The notes: a model not told the origin generated them from the letters alone. Positions 29,430 through 39,030 are shown, counted from the first letter of the stretch. The stretch is 64,000 nt of DNA from Kordia sp. (GCF_022447245.1 NZ_JAKVBC010000009.1:91358-155357); one strand, 5' to 3'. Translations and numbers: made by a program.

Positions 29430-29918
29430 TTAATTTGGCTTTTCTGTAGATGTAACGCAATCAATTTTCCATGTATCACCATATTTTTTGCAAATAGCTG
29501 TCCATGCAAAATGTGTTTCTCCTTGCACCGAATTTCCTTCTTAGTTTTTATAGGTTACTGTTACAATTTTGTCAACAATGGTATATGCCATGCTTCCATC
29601 ATCCAAAAATTTAATGATTGGTTCAGTAACATCATCCCATTTTACAAATTCAACCGCAGAAAAATATCCGTTATAACGCGCTAATGTTTCTTCTTTTTTT
29701 GGGTGACTAATAATTCCCTTGTTTATAGAAATGAAATGCTGATAGAGCTGATTCAAAAAAGCAATGGAATCTTTTTTGAAGTGATGCGCTCTTTGAGCAT
29801 TGTGTAATTTTAAGATTTGTTTCTTTTCTTTTTCAAGATCAAACGGTTGTTTATTAACACAAGAAGCAAATAGTAATAGCAAAAAAATACTGATACTAAG
29901 TTGTTTTGTAGATATCAT
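29430..29918 (-). pseudogene. Lipoprotein gene with in-frame TAA
   Basis: ATG 29918 starts a lipoprotein signal (SIFLLLLFASC, lipobox FASC). The frame runs through NAQRAHHFKKDSIAFLNQLY and SAVEFVKWDDVTEPII to TAA at 29541-29543. It continues without shift as EGNSVQGETHFAWTAICKKY and GDTWKIDCVTST to the real stop at 29430-29432. The whole (~162 residues) resembles the SnoaL/NTF2-like lipoproteins of Bacteroidota, whose last strands (HFAWTAI...GDTWKI) are exactly the part cut off; that family call is tentative. One A-to-T change explains the stop. The start leaves 26 bases to the DUF3137 gene upstream. Confidence 0.78.
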
Positions 29919-29944
29919 AATTACAGTATTTTTATGTTTTAAAA

Positions 29945-30886
29945 CTATCGTTTCGTCCAAATGCGAAGGTTTAAATCCAAGTCATTAATGATTTCTAGAA
30001 TACTATTTACCTCAGCTAAAAAACGTTCTATTTGGTTGAAACTTACCTCTTCATTAATGCTAGCTTCAAACATATCAAACGATTCACTGATGGCGATGTA
30101 CACATAATGTCCTCTAAATGATAAGTATAAATTTTCGCCAAAACGATCTTCTAATTCTACAATTCTGCTCATCATTTTGGGCGTTAGAATATATCTAGCT
30201 TCTATTTGGTCGTCACTGTAGACATTGAAACGATCTTCAAATTCAGGATCTTCCAATCGAACACGTTTGAATCGCGAAAACCACTTCCCGCCCGAAGAAT
30301 ACACATAGGTTTCGTGCTTAATTTCCTTGTTGAAATCTGCAATTAAAAATAAGCCTCTAAAGATAGTCGTATACCAGGTGGTTTTATTACCATCTTTATC
30401 TTTGGTTTCGTGTTTTTCTTCGGCATGAATTTCCGAAAAAGTAAAGGTAGTGGCATCTAATTTTCCTGTAAATAAATCTTCACCATTAAAACGATCAGGT
30501 CTTGTAAAAAGATTACTTGCAGTAAACATCGATTTAGATATATGCTGCTCGTCTTCATATAAAATGCCAGGAAATTCCGCTTCTACAATCGGTTTTAATA
30601 CTTCATCCTTATATTTTTCAACCCACTTTCCTTTGAGTGAAAAAGAAATTGAGTAGGGAATCATAAAAATGATAGCTGGAGCCAAGAAAATAATCAGCAA
30701 CATATAGTTATTGTGAAGTCGAATAACTTCAAATAATACTAAAAGAAACCCTAAAGCTACAATACCAAGATACACATATATTGTTGTTTTCCAGTTCTTT
30801 TTTGACCTTCTAAAGATATCTTGTTTCGCAGCTTTGAATGTGGAAAGAATCGCTGCGTATCTATTTTTTACTTCTTCAGAAATCAT
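29945..30886 (-). CDS. DUF3137 membrane protein
   Basis: 313 residues. Two adjacent hydrophobic segments (YVYLGIVALGFLLVLFEVI and MLLIIFLAPAIIFMIPYSI, ~37-80) anchor a soluble domain with the DUF3137 features WYTTIFRGLFLIADFNKE and a late FRGHYVYIAI strand. DUF3137 proteins are regular partners of LemA. Here the start codon shares one base with the LemA stop, so they are translationally coupled. The molecular function is unknown. Confidence 0.87.
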   Translation of the reverse strand: MISEEVKNRYAAILSTFKAAKQDIFRRSKKNWKTTIYVYLGIVALGFLLVLFEVIRLHNNYMLLIIFLAPAIIFMIPYSISFSLKGKWVEKYKDEVLKPIVEAEFPGILYEDEQHISKSMFTASNLFTRPDRFNGEDLFTGKLDATTFTFSEIHAEEKHETKDKDGNKTTWYTTIFRGLFLIADFNKEIKHETYVYSSGGKWFSRFKRVRLEDPEFEDRFNVYSDDQIEARYILTPKMMSRIVELEDRFGENLYLSFRGHYVYIAISESFDMFEASINEEVSFNQIERFLAEVNSILEIINDLDLNLRIWTKR

Positions 30887-31452
30887 TAATTGTCAAATAA
30901 ATTCTTTACACTAGGATTTTCTCTTTCTTCTGGATATACATCAAAGAATTCTTCTCTTCTAAAGTTGAAGATATTGGCAATAATGTTTGAAGGAAACTTA
31001 TCCAATCCATTATTATAATCCAATACAGAAGCATTATACGCTCTTCTAGAAGCCGATAATTGACTTTCAATTTCGTTTAGGTTGTATTGAAGATTTAGGA
31101 AGTTTTCGTTGGCTTTTAAGTCAGGATAATTTTCAACACTTACGTTGAGTTGTTGCAAACCTTGCGACAATTTATTTTCTAATAGATGTCTTTCAGATTT
31201 ATCTATAGGTTGTGTCATTAATTTTGATCGCAGAGCAGTAATGTTTTCTAACAAATCTTTCTCATGATTCATATATTGTTTGACAGTTTCTACTAAATTT
31301 GGAATGAGATCGTAGCGTTTTTTGAGCATAACGTCAATAGAGCTTTCGGCATTTTGTACTTGATTCCTTCTTCCAATTAAACTGTTGTAAATAGCAATAA
31401 CTGCAATTAAAATGATGACAATAATCGCAATGAGAGCAATAGACATTTCCAT
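30886..31452 (-). CDS. lemA: LemA family protein
   Basis: 188 residues: one N-terminal membrane segment (IALIAIIVIILIAVIAIYNS) followed by the long helical LemA domain with NQVQNAESSIDVMLKKRYDLIPNLVETV and RRAYNASVLDYNNGLDKFPS. That length and order are typical. LemA proteins are inner-membrane proteins of unclear function. This gene heads a lemA-DUF3137 operon, and the decayed lipoprotein gene at 29430 lies next in line. Confidence 0.93.
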   Translation of the reverse strand: MEMSIALIAIIVIILIAVIAIYNSLIGRRNQVQNAESSIDVMLKKRYDLIPNLVETVKQYMNHEKDLLENITALRSKLMTQPIDKSERHLLENKLSQGLQQLNVSVENYPDLKANENFLNLQYNLNEIESQLSASRRAYNASVLDYNNGLDKFPSNIIANIFNFRREEFFDVYPEERENPSVKNLFDN

Positions 31453-31690
31453 AGTTTTAAATTTTAGATTAGTGTATATTTTATTGTATGCGTGTTATTT
31501 TTTGATAGAATATTTCACGCTACATCAAAATTCTCGATAAAATACATGATTTTTTTAGGATTTGAAATGAAAATGTAGCGATTGTTATAAATGAAGTACT
31601 CGCGGAAATGTTTGTAGTATTTTTGGGGAGAATATAAAGTTCTCCAAACCTTTGATCCTTTAAATCAAAAGTGCATGTCAGATATCTGAA

Positions 31691-32164
31691 TTAATATGAA
31701 AAATACCAGTCATACCGTAAATATGGGATTTCTTTGATCAGTCGTTTTTTATAAACTCTAGCTTTTATTAGAAAAGGAATGGATACCAGTACTCCAAAAA
31801 CACTTAAAAAGAACAGAATATTTCTTGAGAAGGAATGTTTTGATAGGCTCAAAACTGTAGTGTCAATATATACAAGTCCAATAATAGTTAGCGGTGTAGA
31901 AATTATAAGTATCACAGTAGCCATTAAAATACTTTGGTTTATACTTTTGAGTTTCTTTTTATTTCTTTTGATCAATGCCGTAACGCGCTCAGAAAAAGTA
32001 TTATTCCAATAACATTTAGAGCATCTTCCTTCTTTAAATGTATGATGACATTGACGTTGTCCATACAAGTAATGCGCGCAATTTGGACACAAGTTTTCTT
32101 TTTTGGAAGTAGCTGCATAGTACTCGCTTTTACATTCTTTGCAAGTATTTATTTCTTTCGTCAT
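31691..32164 (-). CDS. Zinc-ribbon membrane protein of unknown function
   Basis: 157 residues. The N-terminal 52 residues carry three cysteine pairs or clusters (C8/C11, C26/C29, C39-H40-H41, C48/C51) that look like one or two zinc ribbons. Two membrane segments follow (ILMATVILIISTPLTIIGLV and ILFFLSVFGVLVSIPFLI), and the C-terminus is basic and tyrosine-rich. No family is recognised. It starts 14 bases after the cyclase gene and is probably the last gene of that operon. Confidence 0.7.
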   Translation of the reverse strand: MTKEINTCKECKSEYYAATSKKENLCPNCAHYLYGQRQCHHTFKEGRCSKCYWNNTFSERVTALIKRNKKKLKSINQSILMATVILIISTPLTIIGLVYIDTTVLSLSKHSFSRNILFFLSVFGVLVSIPFLIKARVYKKRLIKEIPYLRYDWYFSY

Positions 32165-32178
32165 TCTTTTGTATTTGT

Positions 32179-32940
32179 TTATTCTAGGATGGCGACTACA
32201 CGCGCAGGCGCCGCTGAAGCTCCTACAATTTTTAAAGGAAATACAGCCACTTTAAACCCTGTGTGAGGTAGCGCATCTAAATTAACCAGTTGTTCCATAT
32301 GGCAATATTCTTTACGTTGTCCAACTAAGTGCGCTTCCCAAAATAGCTCGGAATTCCCTGTTTGTTTGGCTTTTTGAAGCATATATGGTAGTGGTAAATC
32401 CCAACCCCAAGAATCAATTCCCATGACTTTGATTCCTTGGTCTATGAGCCATTCTGTAGCTTCGGCGCTCATGCCTGTTCCGATTTTATGAAAATCTTTT
32501 GTGCCGTTAAATTTGTCTCTTCCTGTTTTGATTAATACAATCATTTTAGGTTTGATTGTTAGGTTATTTTCGGAGAGAAATGTTGTAATATCTTCAACCG
32601 TAATGGCATCAAAATCAGCTTTGTGCTTCATATCAATTACAATACCTTCACCATAACACCAGTCGAGTGGAACTTCATCTATAGTTTTGGCTTTTTCTCC
32701 ATTTACAGTTGGAGAGTAGTGCCAAGGCGCATCAATATGTGTGGTAGAATGTACGCCCATTTTTTTGATGGTATCATCTGCCCAACCATCAAATCCTTTT
32801 GGAAATAATTTAAAAGGCAACCCCAAGACGCGAATGAGCCATTTGGCTTTGCGATGTGGTTTATGCTTGATTTTAACTTTCATAAACCAAGGATCGTTTT
32901 TATTGTATTGAATTGGTTTGGAAAGGTCAATAATTTTCAT
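32179..32940 (-). CDS. Cyclase family protein (arylformamidase-like metal hydrolase)
   Basis: 253 residues of the cyclase/kynurenine formamidase-like family. The metal site is visible as HSTTHIDAPWHY, with His64, His68, Asp70 and His74 as ligands. MGIDSWGWD and the C-terminal HTGFKVAVFPLKIVGASAAP also fit the family. Members hydrolyse amides or lactones with Zn or Mn; the substrate here is unknown, and no other tryptophan-degradation gene is nearby. It has no signal peptide. It sits 15 bases after the beta-propeller gene. Confidence 0.88.
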   Translation of the reverse strand: MKIIDLSKPIQYNKNDPWFMKVKIKHKPHRKAKWLIRVLGLPFKLFPKGFDGWADDTIKKMGVHSTTHIDAPWHYSPTVNGEKAKTIDEVPLDWCYGEGIVIDMKHKADFDAITVEDITTFLSENNLTIKPKMIVLIKTGRDKFNGTKDFHKIGTGMSAEATEWLIDQGIKVMGIDSWGWDLPLPYMLQKAKQTGNSELFWEAHLVGQRKEYCHMEQLVNLDALPHTGFKVAVFPLKIVGASAAPARVVAILE

Positions 32941-32955
32941 GGTTGGTAGTTTTGG

Positions 32956-34293
32956 TTAGTCAGTTTTTATTTTAATTCCCGAAAGTAAATAGTCTGGATT
33001 ATCTGTTCCGAAAGTTAAAAATAAATAGAGATAATTATCCTGAAATATCGGAGAAATAAATCCTCCTAAATGGTCAGATGTCCATTCGTATTCAGGGTAT
33101 TTGTTATAAATCGTCATTGGGTTTACAATCAATGGACTTCGTTTATCGTGAATCCATTCGTTATTTTCAAGTGAAAGCAAACCGTATTCACGATTGAAAG
33201 AAGTTAAATATTCCGAAGGCAATTCCTCACTTCCTAATAGTATGTATAGTTTTGAATTGAAAGCTATATAAGTTGCGTCATCTGCTTTGCCACGTACATA
33301 TCCTGTTTCATTTTTGGCTTTTTGTATGATTTTAGAAGAATGAATTCCTTTGTTCTGATTGAAGGCTTTTAGAATGTTTTTAGTGGTAATCTCATGAATT
33401 TCAGATTCAATGAAACGTTTACTTCTTCTGTGAAATAATATTCTATACAAGCCTTTGTGTTTTGTGATTGCTAAGGGGAAACTATTTTGATTTTCACCAT
33501 GCCAATCTGGAATTTTGATTTCTTGCGGCGCTTGAACAATTTCTAGTTTTTTATTCAGAATCATATACGCAGAAGTGTACTTTCCGTTTGGTTGTTCTAC
33601 GCCAAGTAACACTAAATAAGTTCCGTTTTTCAGTTCTAGAGGATTTCCAGTACTAAATACATTTCCTTCTTTTTTTGCAAACGGAATTTGCGAGGTGTCT
33701 AATAGTTTTTGTACTTGAAACGTCCAGTTTTCCATATCAGTACTTGTGGCATAATAGATGGCTCTTGTTTTGTGTGCGCCAAATATTACGGGAGTTAGTA
33801 AGACATAATCATTTTTGCTTCTTTCAATAATGCCACCAGCTTGTATATAGTTAATACGCTCGTCTTTTATGTATGTTGGATATTCTTTAAATAAAGGTTT
33901 GTTATGGATAATTTTGTAATTGATAAACGGATTAAAAAACTCTAAGGTTTCACCTTCATCCATGTTGAAAACGCCTGCATAGGTTTCGCCAAGTGTGATC
34001 CAACCTGAATTCGCATCCACATTTTTTATTTCTACAATCGTAGATGCTTCTTCACTTTGAGTAATAAACCAAGACTGTTTTTCTGTTGCTTGTACAAGGA
34101 GATTCTGTAAGTTTTGGTAATTAGTTTTAATACGATTATTTTCTTCATCAATCTCAATAATGTGAATTGGATTGGCGCGAGCTATATTACTTTCCGTATC
34201 TGATATCAGACAATTTGCAAAAAGATCATTTAAGTTTTGCGCTGGTAATGAGAAATTGCATAGAATACAGAAAAGTAGTAGTGATTTTTTCAT
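32956..34293 (-). CDS. Secreted glycosidase-like beta-propeller protein
   Basis: 445 residues with a signal peptide (MKKSLLLFCILCNFSLPA, cut before Q). Repeated blades such as YYATSTDMENWTFQV, KNGTYLVLLGVEQPNG, KGLYRILFHRRSK and FQDNYLYLFLTFGTDNP suggest a five-bladed propeller like those of GH43/GH32-type enzymes, but I cannot place the catalytic acids and give no family. It is 23 bases from the dioxygenase gene and 15 from the cyclase gene, so it belongs to that operon. It may bind or cut a saccharide. Confidence 0.6.
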   Translation of the reverse strand: MKKSLLLFCILCNFSLPAQNLNDLFANCLISDTESNIARANPIHIIEIDEENNRIKTNYQNLQNLLVQATEKQSWFITQSEEASTIVEIKNVDANSGWITLGETYAGVFNMDEGETLEFFNPFINYKIIHNKPLFKEYPTYIKDERINYIQAGGIIERSKNDYVLLTPVIFGAHKTRAIYYATSTDMENWTFQVQKLLDTSQIPFAKKEGNVFSTGNPLELKNGTYLVLLGVEQPNGKYTSAYMILNKKLEIVQAPQEIKIPDWHGENQNSFPLAITKHKGLYRILFHRRSKRFIESEIHEITTKNILKAFNQNKGIHSSKIIQKAKNETGYVRGKADDATYIAFNSKLYILLGSEELPSEYLTSFNREYGLLSLENNEWIHDKRSPLIVNPMTIYNKYPEYEWTSDHLGGFISPIFQDNYLYLFLTFGTDNPDYLLSGIKIKTD

Positions 34294-34316
34294 GAAAATG
34301 ATACTGATTTTTCATA

Positions 34317-34904
34317 TTATCTGTATGGAGGACCTGAAACCCAGCCTACAATAGACTGGCGTGTTCCTTTTGTGATTTCAGTCACACGGTGCATTATGAA
34401 TGAAGGAAAAACAATAATTGTTCCTTTGGTTCTAGGCGCTTTCACTATTTTTTTGTTGATCATAAATTCTAAATCGCCACCTTCATAGTCATCAGGATCT
34501 GATAATTGGATGGTCATACTTAGTTTTCTAGCAGAAATTTCTCCTGCGCCAAAATCAAGATGCCAATCAAAAAAGTCACCAGTGCTATACCTTGTTAACT
34601 GTAACTCTTGATGAAAACCTAGCAAGTCAAACCAATAGCGTTCGTTATTACAAGCCACGGCAATACTCGCCAGTTTGCTGTAAATCCAATCATTTTCAGG
34701 AGTATTATCAATAAACATCACGGAGCTTTTTCGCAATTCATCATCATATTTATTATCACCAGAAAGAGTTGCTTTTATGGTCTTATCATCATCCCAAAAA
34801 TTCAAAATTCTATCGATTTCATGTGGAAGAAACAAGCCTTGATAGTATACATATTCTGCAAAATTGTGTTTTAAAGGAAGTCCAAAAGAGTAATTTATTG
34901 ACAT
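34317..34904 (-). CDS. PKHD-type 2-oxoglutarate/Fe(II) dioxygenase
   Basis: 195 residues of the prolyl-hydroxylase-like 2OG-Fe(II) family. Iron ligands are His115 and Asp117 (in FFDWHLDFGAG) and His172 (SFIMHRVTEI); Arg182 in GTRQSIVGW should bind the 2-oxoglutarate carboxylate. The arrangement is that of the PiuC/PKHD-type hydroxylases. Hydroxylation of a protein or small-molecule target in the cytoplasm is expected; the substrate is unknown. It is the first gene of a four-gene minus-strand operon. Confidence 0.88.
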   Translation of the reverse strand: MSINYSFGLPLKHNFAEYVYYQGLFLPHEIDRILNFWDDDKTIKATLSGDNKYDDELRKSSVMFIDNTPENDWIYSKLASIAVACNNERYWFDLLGFHQELQLTRYSTGDFFDWHLDFGAGEISARKLSMTIQLSDPDDYEGGDLEFMINKKIVKAPRTKGTIIVFPSFIMHRVTEITKGTRQSIVGWVSGPPYR

Positions 34905-35058
34905 AATAGAAGCTGGTTGTTTTATGGAAACAAGATAATGAAATTATAATCTAACAAAAAAACTACTTAAAATCATGATAAAATTAGATTGAAGAAATAT
35001 CTAAATCAATATTAATGTCTTCAATTTGAGTCATTTCAAGATCAAAACTTGAGACTCT

Positions 35059-35661
35059 CTAGATGTTCTTATAAATTTTTGAAGTAGTCTTTTTCTTTTG
35101 AATAGCTTCAATTTTATCTTCGTTAGAGAGCTTTACATAAGGAATACTTTCTTTATTTAGAATTTTTACGTCTTCAAACTTTAATTCAAATCTATTTGTG
35201 TTTTTAGCCGAACTACCTTCACGCCTTAAATTCCAAAACTTATTGATTTCAACATTTTTATAAGCATTAACTTCTCCTTCAAAATTCCCTAAATTATTAT
35301 GAGTGACCAATTGAACTTTTGCCTCTTTAATGAATAAATTTTTTAGAGAAGTACGTATATGTTTCTCGGATTCTGATTTTTTAAATTGAATTGTACCACT
35401 GACCAATAAATCATAACCATTACAAAAGTTCATTGCTTTTAAGATGTATTCGTTTCGTTCTTGCAACTTTTTATTATCAAGTTTATCATTTACTTGTTGG
35501 GATATAGTCACAGAGGTGAGTATAAGCAAAACACCAATCAAGACAAAGCCAAACTTGTTTAAATTTTTTAAACTTAATGGTTTGCGAATATTTTTCTTAG
35601 GTTGGAATAGAATTCCATTTAAAGCAACTATTAATGTAAGAATCCCGATTACATATGCCAT
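35059..35661 (-). CDS. Hypothetical membrane-anchored protein
   Basis: 200 residues with two N-terminal membrane segments (VIGILTLIVALNGILF and FGFVLIGVLLILTSVTIS) and a basic soluble part, mostly strands (EAKVQLVTHNNLGNFEGEV, RFELKFEDVKIL). It resembles stand-alone membrane proteins with FxxP-type leaders, but no family is recognised. It is transcribed on its own between the dioxygenase operon and the glycoside hydrolase. Confidence 0.6.
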   Translation of the reverse strand: MAYVIGILTLIVALNGILFQPKKNIRKPLSLKNLNKFGFVLIGVLLILTSVTISQQVNDKLDNKKLQERNEYILKAMNFCNGYDLLVSGTIQFKKSESEKHIRTSLKNLFIKEAKVQLVTHNNLGNFEGEVNAYKNVEINKFWNLRREGSSAKNTNRFELKFEDVKILNKESIPYVKLSNEDKIEAIQKKKTTSKIYKNI

Positions 35662-35756
35662 ATTTTATTTTTATCAAGTTTAAATATCTATAGTGTTTTA
35701 ATGTGAGGAAACACACATTAAAACTAATTTAAAAAAGCGGTGTTATATAAGAAGCA

Positions 35757-37574
35757 TCATTCAAAAACCACTTCATCAATGTAGATCGATAGTGGGAATC
35801 CAAAACTGCTTGAAAAAAGTACCAAACCAGAGCGAATACAGCTTAAATTTTCGCGTTTGATTTTAAATGTATATTTTTTCCATTCGCTAGTTAGTTCAAG
35901 TTTTTTAGATTTTTTTGCGGTATCAGGAAAAGGTTTGTCATTGTCTATCAAACCAAACCCAATAGTTGCAGTAACGCCATCACGATTGGCTTTTGCCCAA
36001 AAAGAGAATTTTTTTGCACCTTCTATTTCGTAACCGCCCAAGGTTTCTCCCCAATCGTCTTTTGGATCTACAAAAGCAAGTCCGTACCAACCACTTCGTT
36101 CTTTGTATTCTATTTTGATAGCATAGTTTCCAGCATGCACTTCGTCAGTGTTTTGGGTGTCTACAGACATCGCTTTGTAATTTCCCATGTATCCAGTTGG
36201 CATGTATGGTAAGTCATTCCCATCTTTATATACATAAAAAGGAAGTGTTACTTTTGGAACTAAATATTTTTTGTTTTTAGCATCTTCATCATTTACTTTA
36301 ATTCCTGTGGAAGCAATGCCTACATTATTGAAAGTATCTTGCACGTTGACATAAACTTTGACAGCGCCATGTTCTTTAGGAATTTGAATTTCGAAACCAT
36401 CTTTCAACGAGCCTTTGGAGTTTACTTTATTGATTTGACTTCTTCGTTTGCGACTTCCTGTTCGTTGATTGTAGAAGAAACTAACGGTTAAATCTTCATT
36501 TTCAGCATCTAAGACTTCTAAAGAAACAGGAATCCATGTATGACTTTCTAAAGTTGTTTCTGGTAATTCAAAGGTTTTTATTTTAGGAATTGCATTTGTA
36601 GGTTCTTTTCTAGTATATGCCTTACGGATTCCCCAATATGTTGGACGATATAAACCTCTGTGATGCGTAAATAACCATGGCGTTCCAAAATCATTTCCGT
36701 TGGCATAATGAAAGACATACACTCCTAAACACTGCGATTTATTTTGAATCCAGTTGTGATAACCATCTACAATTGTATTGTATTTTTCTTCGTCAGATGG
36801 CTCTACTTTGACGCCATTTTTTTCATTTTTAATGTCCCATTCTCCAGTAACATTAAATTCAGTAATGATATACGGTTTGTCAATAGCTCTTTTTTTGAGT
36901 TCTTCTTGAAGAAAATTCGCACCGGCGCCATAACAGTTTAAACCATAAATATCTACAGAAGGCACATATTTTTGCCACCATTCCAATCCAAACGTCCATG
37001 CTTCAGTAGAAGAAATGGGATGGTTTTTATCAATCTTTTTAATGTCACTGCATACACGCTCTAAAAATTTGGAATAGGCTTCTTTTTCAGCGTCTGTTGC
37101 CATGTTGAGATAGACTTCATTTCCAACGCCCCAAGTCAGTACAGCAGGATGATCTTTATACATTTCAACTACTCTTATAGAGGTCTCATACATGGCTTCC
37201 ATACCTTCCATATCTTGTAAATAATCAAAACTATCATCGTCTTCCATGCCAGGACGTCCGTGTCGCATCCAAATACCAACCATGACTTTGATATTGTATT
37301 TATGAGCAGCATCTAAAAACTTTTTGGTGTTTTTTCCGGTTGCCCATGTACGAAGCGTATTGACACCAAGCGATTGCAAATCTTTGAAATAGGCATCATA
37401 ATTGACAACATCGTTTTCATGTCCAAACGTAGCGCCTTTTACAACAAAAGGTTGCCCATTGACTAATAAACGCCAAGTAGCATCTTTTTTGTCAAGAGTT
37501 ACTTGTGCATTCGTACTAAAACAACAGAAATACAATAAGAGTATGCTAAAAATAGAAGTTTTGCTTGTATTCAT
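35757..37574 (-). CDS. Secreted clan GH-A glycoside hydrolase with C-terminal carbohydrate-binding domain
   Basis: 605 residues with a signal peptide (cut near FSTNA-Q). The TIM barrel spans ~30-330. It shows the GH-A pattern: the acid/base Glu153 in TWGVGNE and the nucleophile Glu239 in YIITEFN, both at strand ends. It resembles the catalytic domain of GH2/GH5-type enzymes. A linker with Ig-like strands (~345-425) leads to a jelly-roll domain (~440-605: YGLAFVDPKDDWGETLGG, KKFSFWAKANRDG, IYIDEVVFE) that probably binds sugar. It likely cuts a beta-linked polysaccharide in the periplasm or outside. No SusCD pair is adjacent. Confidence 0.85.
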   Translation of the reverse strand: MNTSKTSIFSILLLYFCCFSTNAQVTLDKKDATWRLLVNGQPFVVKGATFGHENDVVNYDAYFKDLQSLGVNTLRTWATGKNTKKFLDAAHKYNIKVMVGIWMRHGRPGMEDDDSFDYLQDMEGMEAMYETSIRVVEMYKDHPAVLTWGVGNEVYLNMATDAEKEAYSKFLERVCSDIKKIDKNHPISSTEAWTFGLEWWQKYVPSVDIYGLNCYGAGANFLQEELKKRAIDKPYIITEFNVTGEWDIKNEKNGVKVEPSDEEKYNTIVDGYHNWIQNKSQCLGVYVFHYANGNDFGTPWLFTHHRGLYRPTYWGIRKAYTRKEPTNAIPKIKTFELPETTLESHTWIPVSLEVLDAENEDLTVSFFYNQRTGSRKRRSQINKVNSKGSLKDGFEIQIPKEHGAVKVYVNVQDTFNNVGIASTGIKVNDEDAKNKKYLVPKVTLPFYVYKDGNDLPYMPTGYMGNYKAMSVDTQNTDEVHAGNYAIKIEYKERSGWYGLAFVDPKDDWGETLGGYEIEGAKKFSFWAKANRDGVTATIGFGLIDNDKPFPDTAKKSKKLELTSEWKKYTFKIKRENLSCIRSGLVLFSSSFGFPLSIYIDEVVFE

Positions 37575-37616
37575 ACATTGAGGAATTAGAAATGTGCAGT
37601 ACTATAAAAATACGAA

Positions 37617-37805
37617 TTATTGCTGACTTTTTTTGAAGTTTTCCAAATCCCCAAACAAAATATAACCCAACAAAAAAAAGATAATGATACTTGAAATTTC
37701 AAATTTCTGTTCAAAAACTAATTGCAAAACAACATGAATTAATGTCATCACACCAACGGTTCGTAGTGTCCAACTATTTTTAATGAAGTTTATAATTTTA
37801 TTCAT
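37617..37805 (-). CDS. Small membrane protein
   Basis: 62 residues from ATG 37805; a longer frame from 37847 adds 14 residues without function. Two hydrophobic segments (TVGVMTLIHVVLQLVF and ISSIIIFFLLGYILF) are joined by a short charged loop. No family is recognised. It lies between the glycoside hydrolase and the DUF6891-like gene. Confidence 0.55.
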   Translation of the reverse strand: MNKIINFIKNSWTLRTVGVMTLIHVVLQLVFEQKFEISSIIIFFLLGYILFGDLENFKKSQQ

Positions 37806-37869
37806 GGTAAATGATTCTATATATAGAGATAAGTTGCTAATTTGCAAGGTATGTTACATACTTAATTCA

Positions 37870-38544
37870 TTATTTCCAAAACTTCCAGAATGTTTTTTTA
37901 GCCACTATTTTATTTGTGGATGTATGTTCTTTTTGAAAAATTGAAAATACACGATCGTAATTGTAATCAATACCATCATATGCTTTTTGCCAATTGATAT
38001 CAGTAATTTTTATGCGGGTTTCTACAGAATTATTCCAACAAGTTTGAAAGTTATTTTCATGCAATAACTCAATAATTCGATTGGCGATTTTAAGTGCTAC
38101 TTCATCATTGTAATCTACGCTGTCAAATCCGATAAAGAGTACTTTTTCGTGAATGGCACGTTCTAAATCTTGAATGTGATAATAGCAATATCCTTTAGCT
38201 GTAATACCTAAGGTGCTGAGTTCGTCAATAATTTCTCTACAATCACCTTCTGCATCTTGTCGTGTAAATCCTGCTTTGTGAAGACTTACAATTTTTTCTT
38301 TGTTGAGTTGGTCAAATACTGCTACAAGTCTATCAAAATCTGTTGGTTTCTTCCATTGTAGACTTTCTTTTTTGTGAGCTGCAAATTGTTTTGAAATCTC
38401 TATATGTAGCCAATCAACGTCAAAATCATCTACATCATAAAACAGGTCATTAATAATTTCAGAAATTGTATATTCATCGTCAAAGCCAAAAAGAACTTCT
38501 TTTTGAATTTGTTCTAGCGTTTCATCTTTTAGTGCTTGTGTCAA
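37870..38544 (-). CDS. Cytoplasmic protein, DUF6891-like
   Basis: 224 residues, no signal or membrane segment. The acidic N-terminal part (FDDEYTISEIINDLFYDVDD) leads to a domain with AKGYCYYHIQDLERAIHEKV, LFIGFDSVDYNDEVALKIAN and WNNSVETRIKI, which I associate with the DUF6891 family from memory and hold with limited certainty. Such proteins are of unknown function and often stand alone. It ends with a basic KKTFWKFWK tail. Confidence 0.6.
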   Translation of the reverse strand: MTQALKDETLEQIQKEVLFGFDDEYTISEIINDLFYDVDDFDVDWLHIEISKQFAAHKKESLQWKKPTDFDRLVAVFDQLNKEKIVSLHKAGFTRQDAEGDCREIIDELSTLGITAKGYCYYHIQDLERAIHEKVLFIGFDSVDYNDEVALKIANRIIELLHENNFQTCWNNSVETRIKITDINWQKAYDGIDYNYDRVFSIFQKEHTSTNKIVAKKTFWKFWK

Positions 38545-38571
38545 GAATGTTTATTTTTTAGCAATAACAAA

Positions 38572-39030
38572 TTAGTCTTTTATTCTACTTTTTAAGTAAT
38601 GTAAATATAGAAAGAGTCCACCCAAAACAAAGAGTACAAATTTTAGAATAATCAAGAAAACTTTTGTTCCATCCATACGCCCACTGTACTCAAAATAATT
38701 AAGAACAGATTCTATATCAATCCAAAATATACAAGCAATCAGAATGCTAATACCAATTTTTCCAAATAATAAATTTAGATTTTCTGTATGTGTAAACGCT
38801 TTCCCTTCTCGTTTGTTTAAGAATGCTTTTTTGAAAAAGATCATTTCTAATAAAACTCCTAAAACCCATGAAACTGAAGTTACTATTAAAAGTATTGTAA
38901 GTCCTTGACCTGTTGAGATACCTATAAATGTGCTCAATACAAAGAATAAAATTAAGCCAGGGATGAAGTTCAGTATGAATTTATCGAATATGATTTCATT
39001 AAAAAACGTATTGATTTTGTTATTATCCAT
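38572..39030 (-). CDS. Hypothetical integral membrane protein
   Basis: 152 residues with four hydrophobic segments (FIPGLILFFVLSTFIGI, LTILLIVTSVSWVLGVLL, IGISILIACIFWIDI, LIILKFVLFVLGGLFLYL). The loops are basic on one side. No known family. It lies 27 bases ahead of the DUF6891-like gene on the same strand, so the two may be co-transcribed. Confidence 0.65.
   Translation of the reverse strand: MDNNKINTFFNEIIFDKFILNFIPGLILFFVLSTFIGISTGQGLTILLIVTSVSWVLGVLLEMIFFKKAFLNKREGKAFTHTENLNLLFGKIGISILIACIFWIDIESVLNYFEYSGRMDGTKVFLIILKFVLFVLGGLFLYLHYLKSRIKD

Noticed and set aside
31627..31671. Small inverted repeats between lemA and the zinc-ribbon gene
   Set aside because: The stems are 6 bp without a clear T-run in the needed direction, so they are too weak to call as a terminator.
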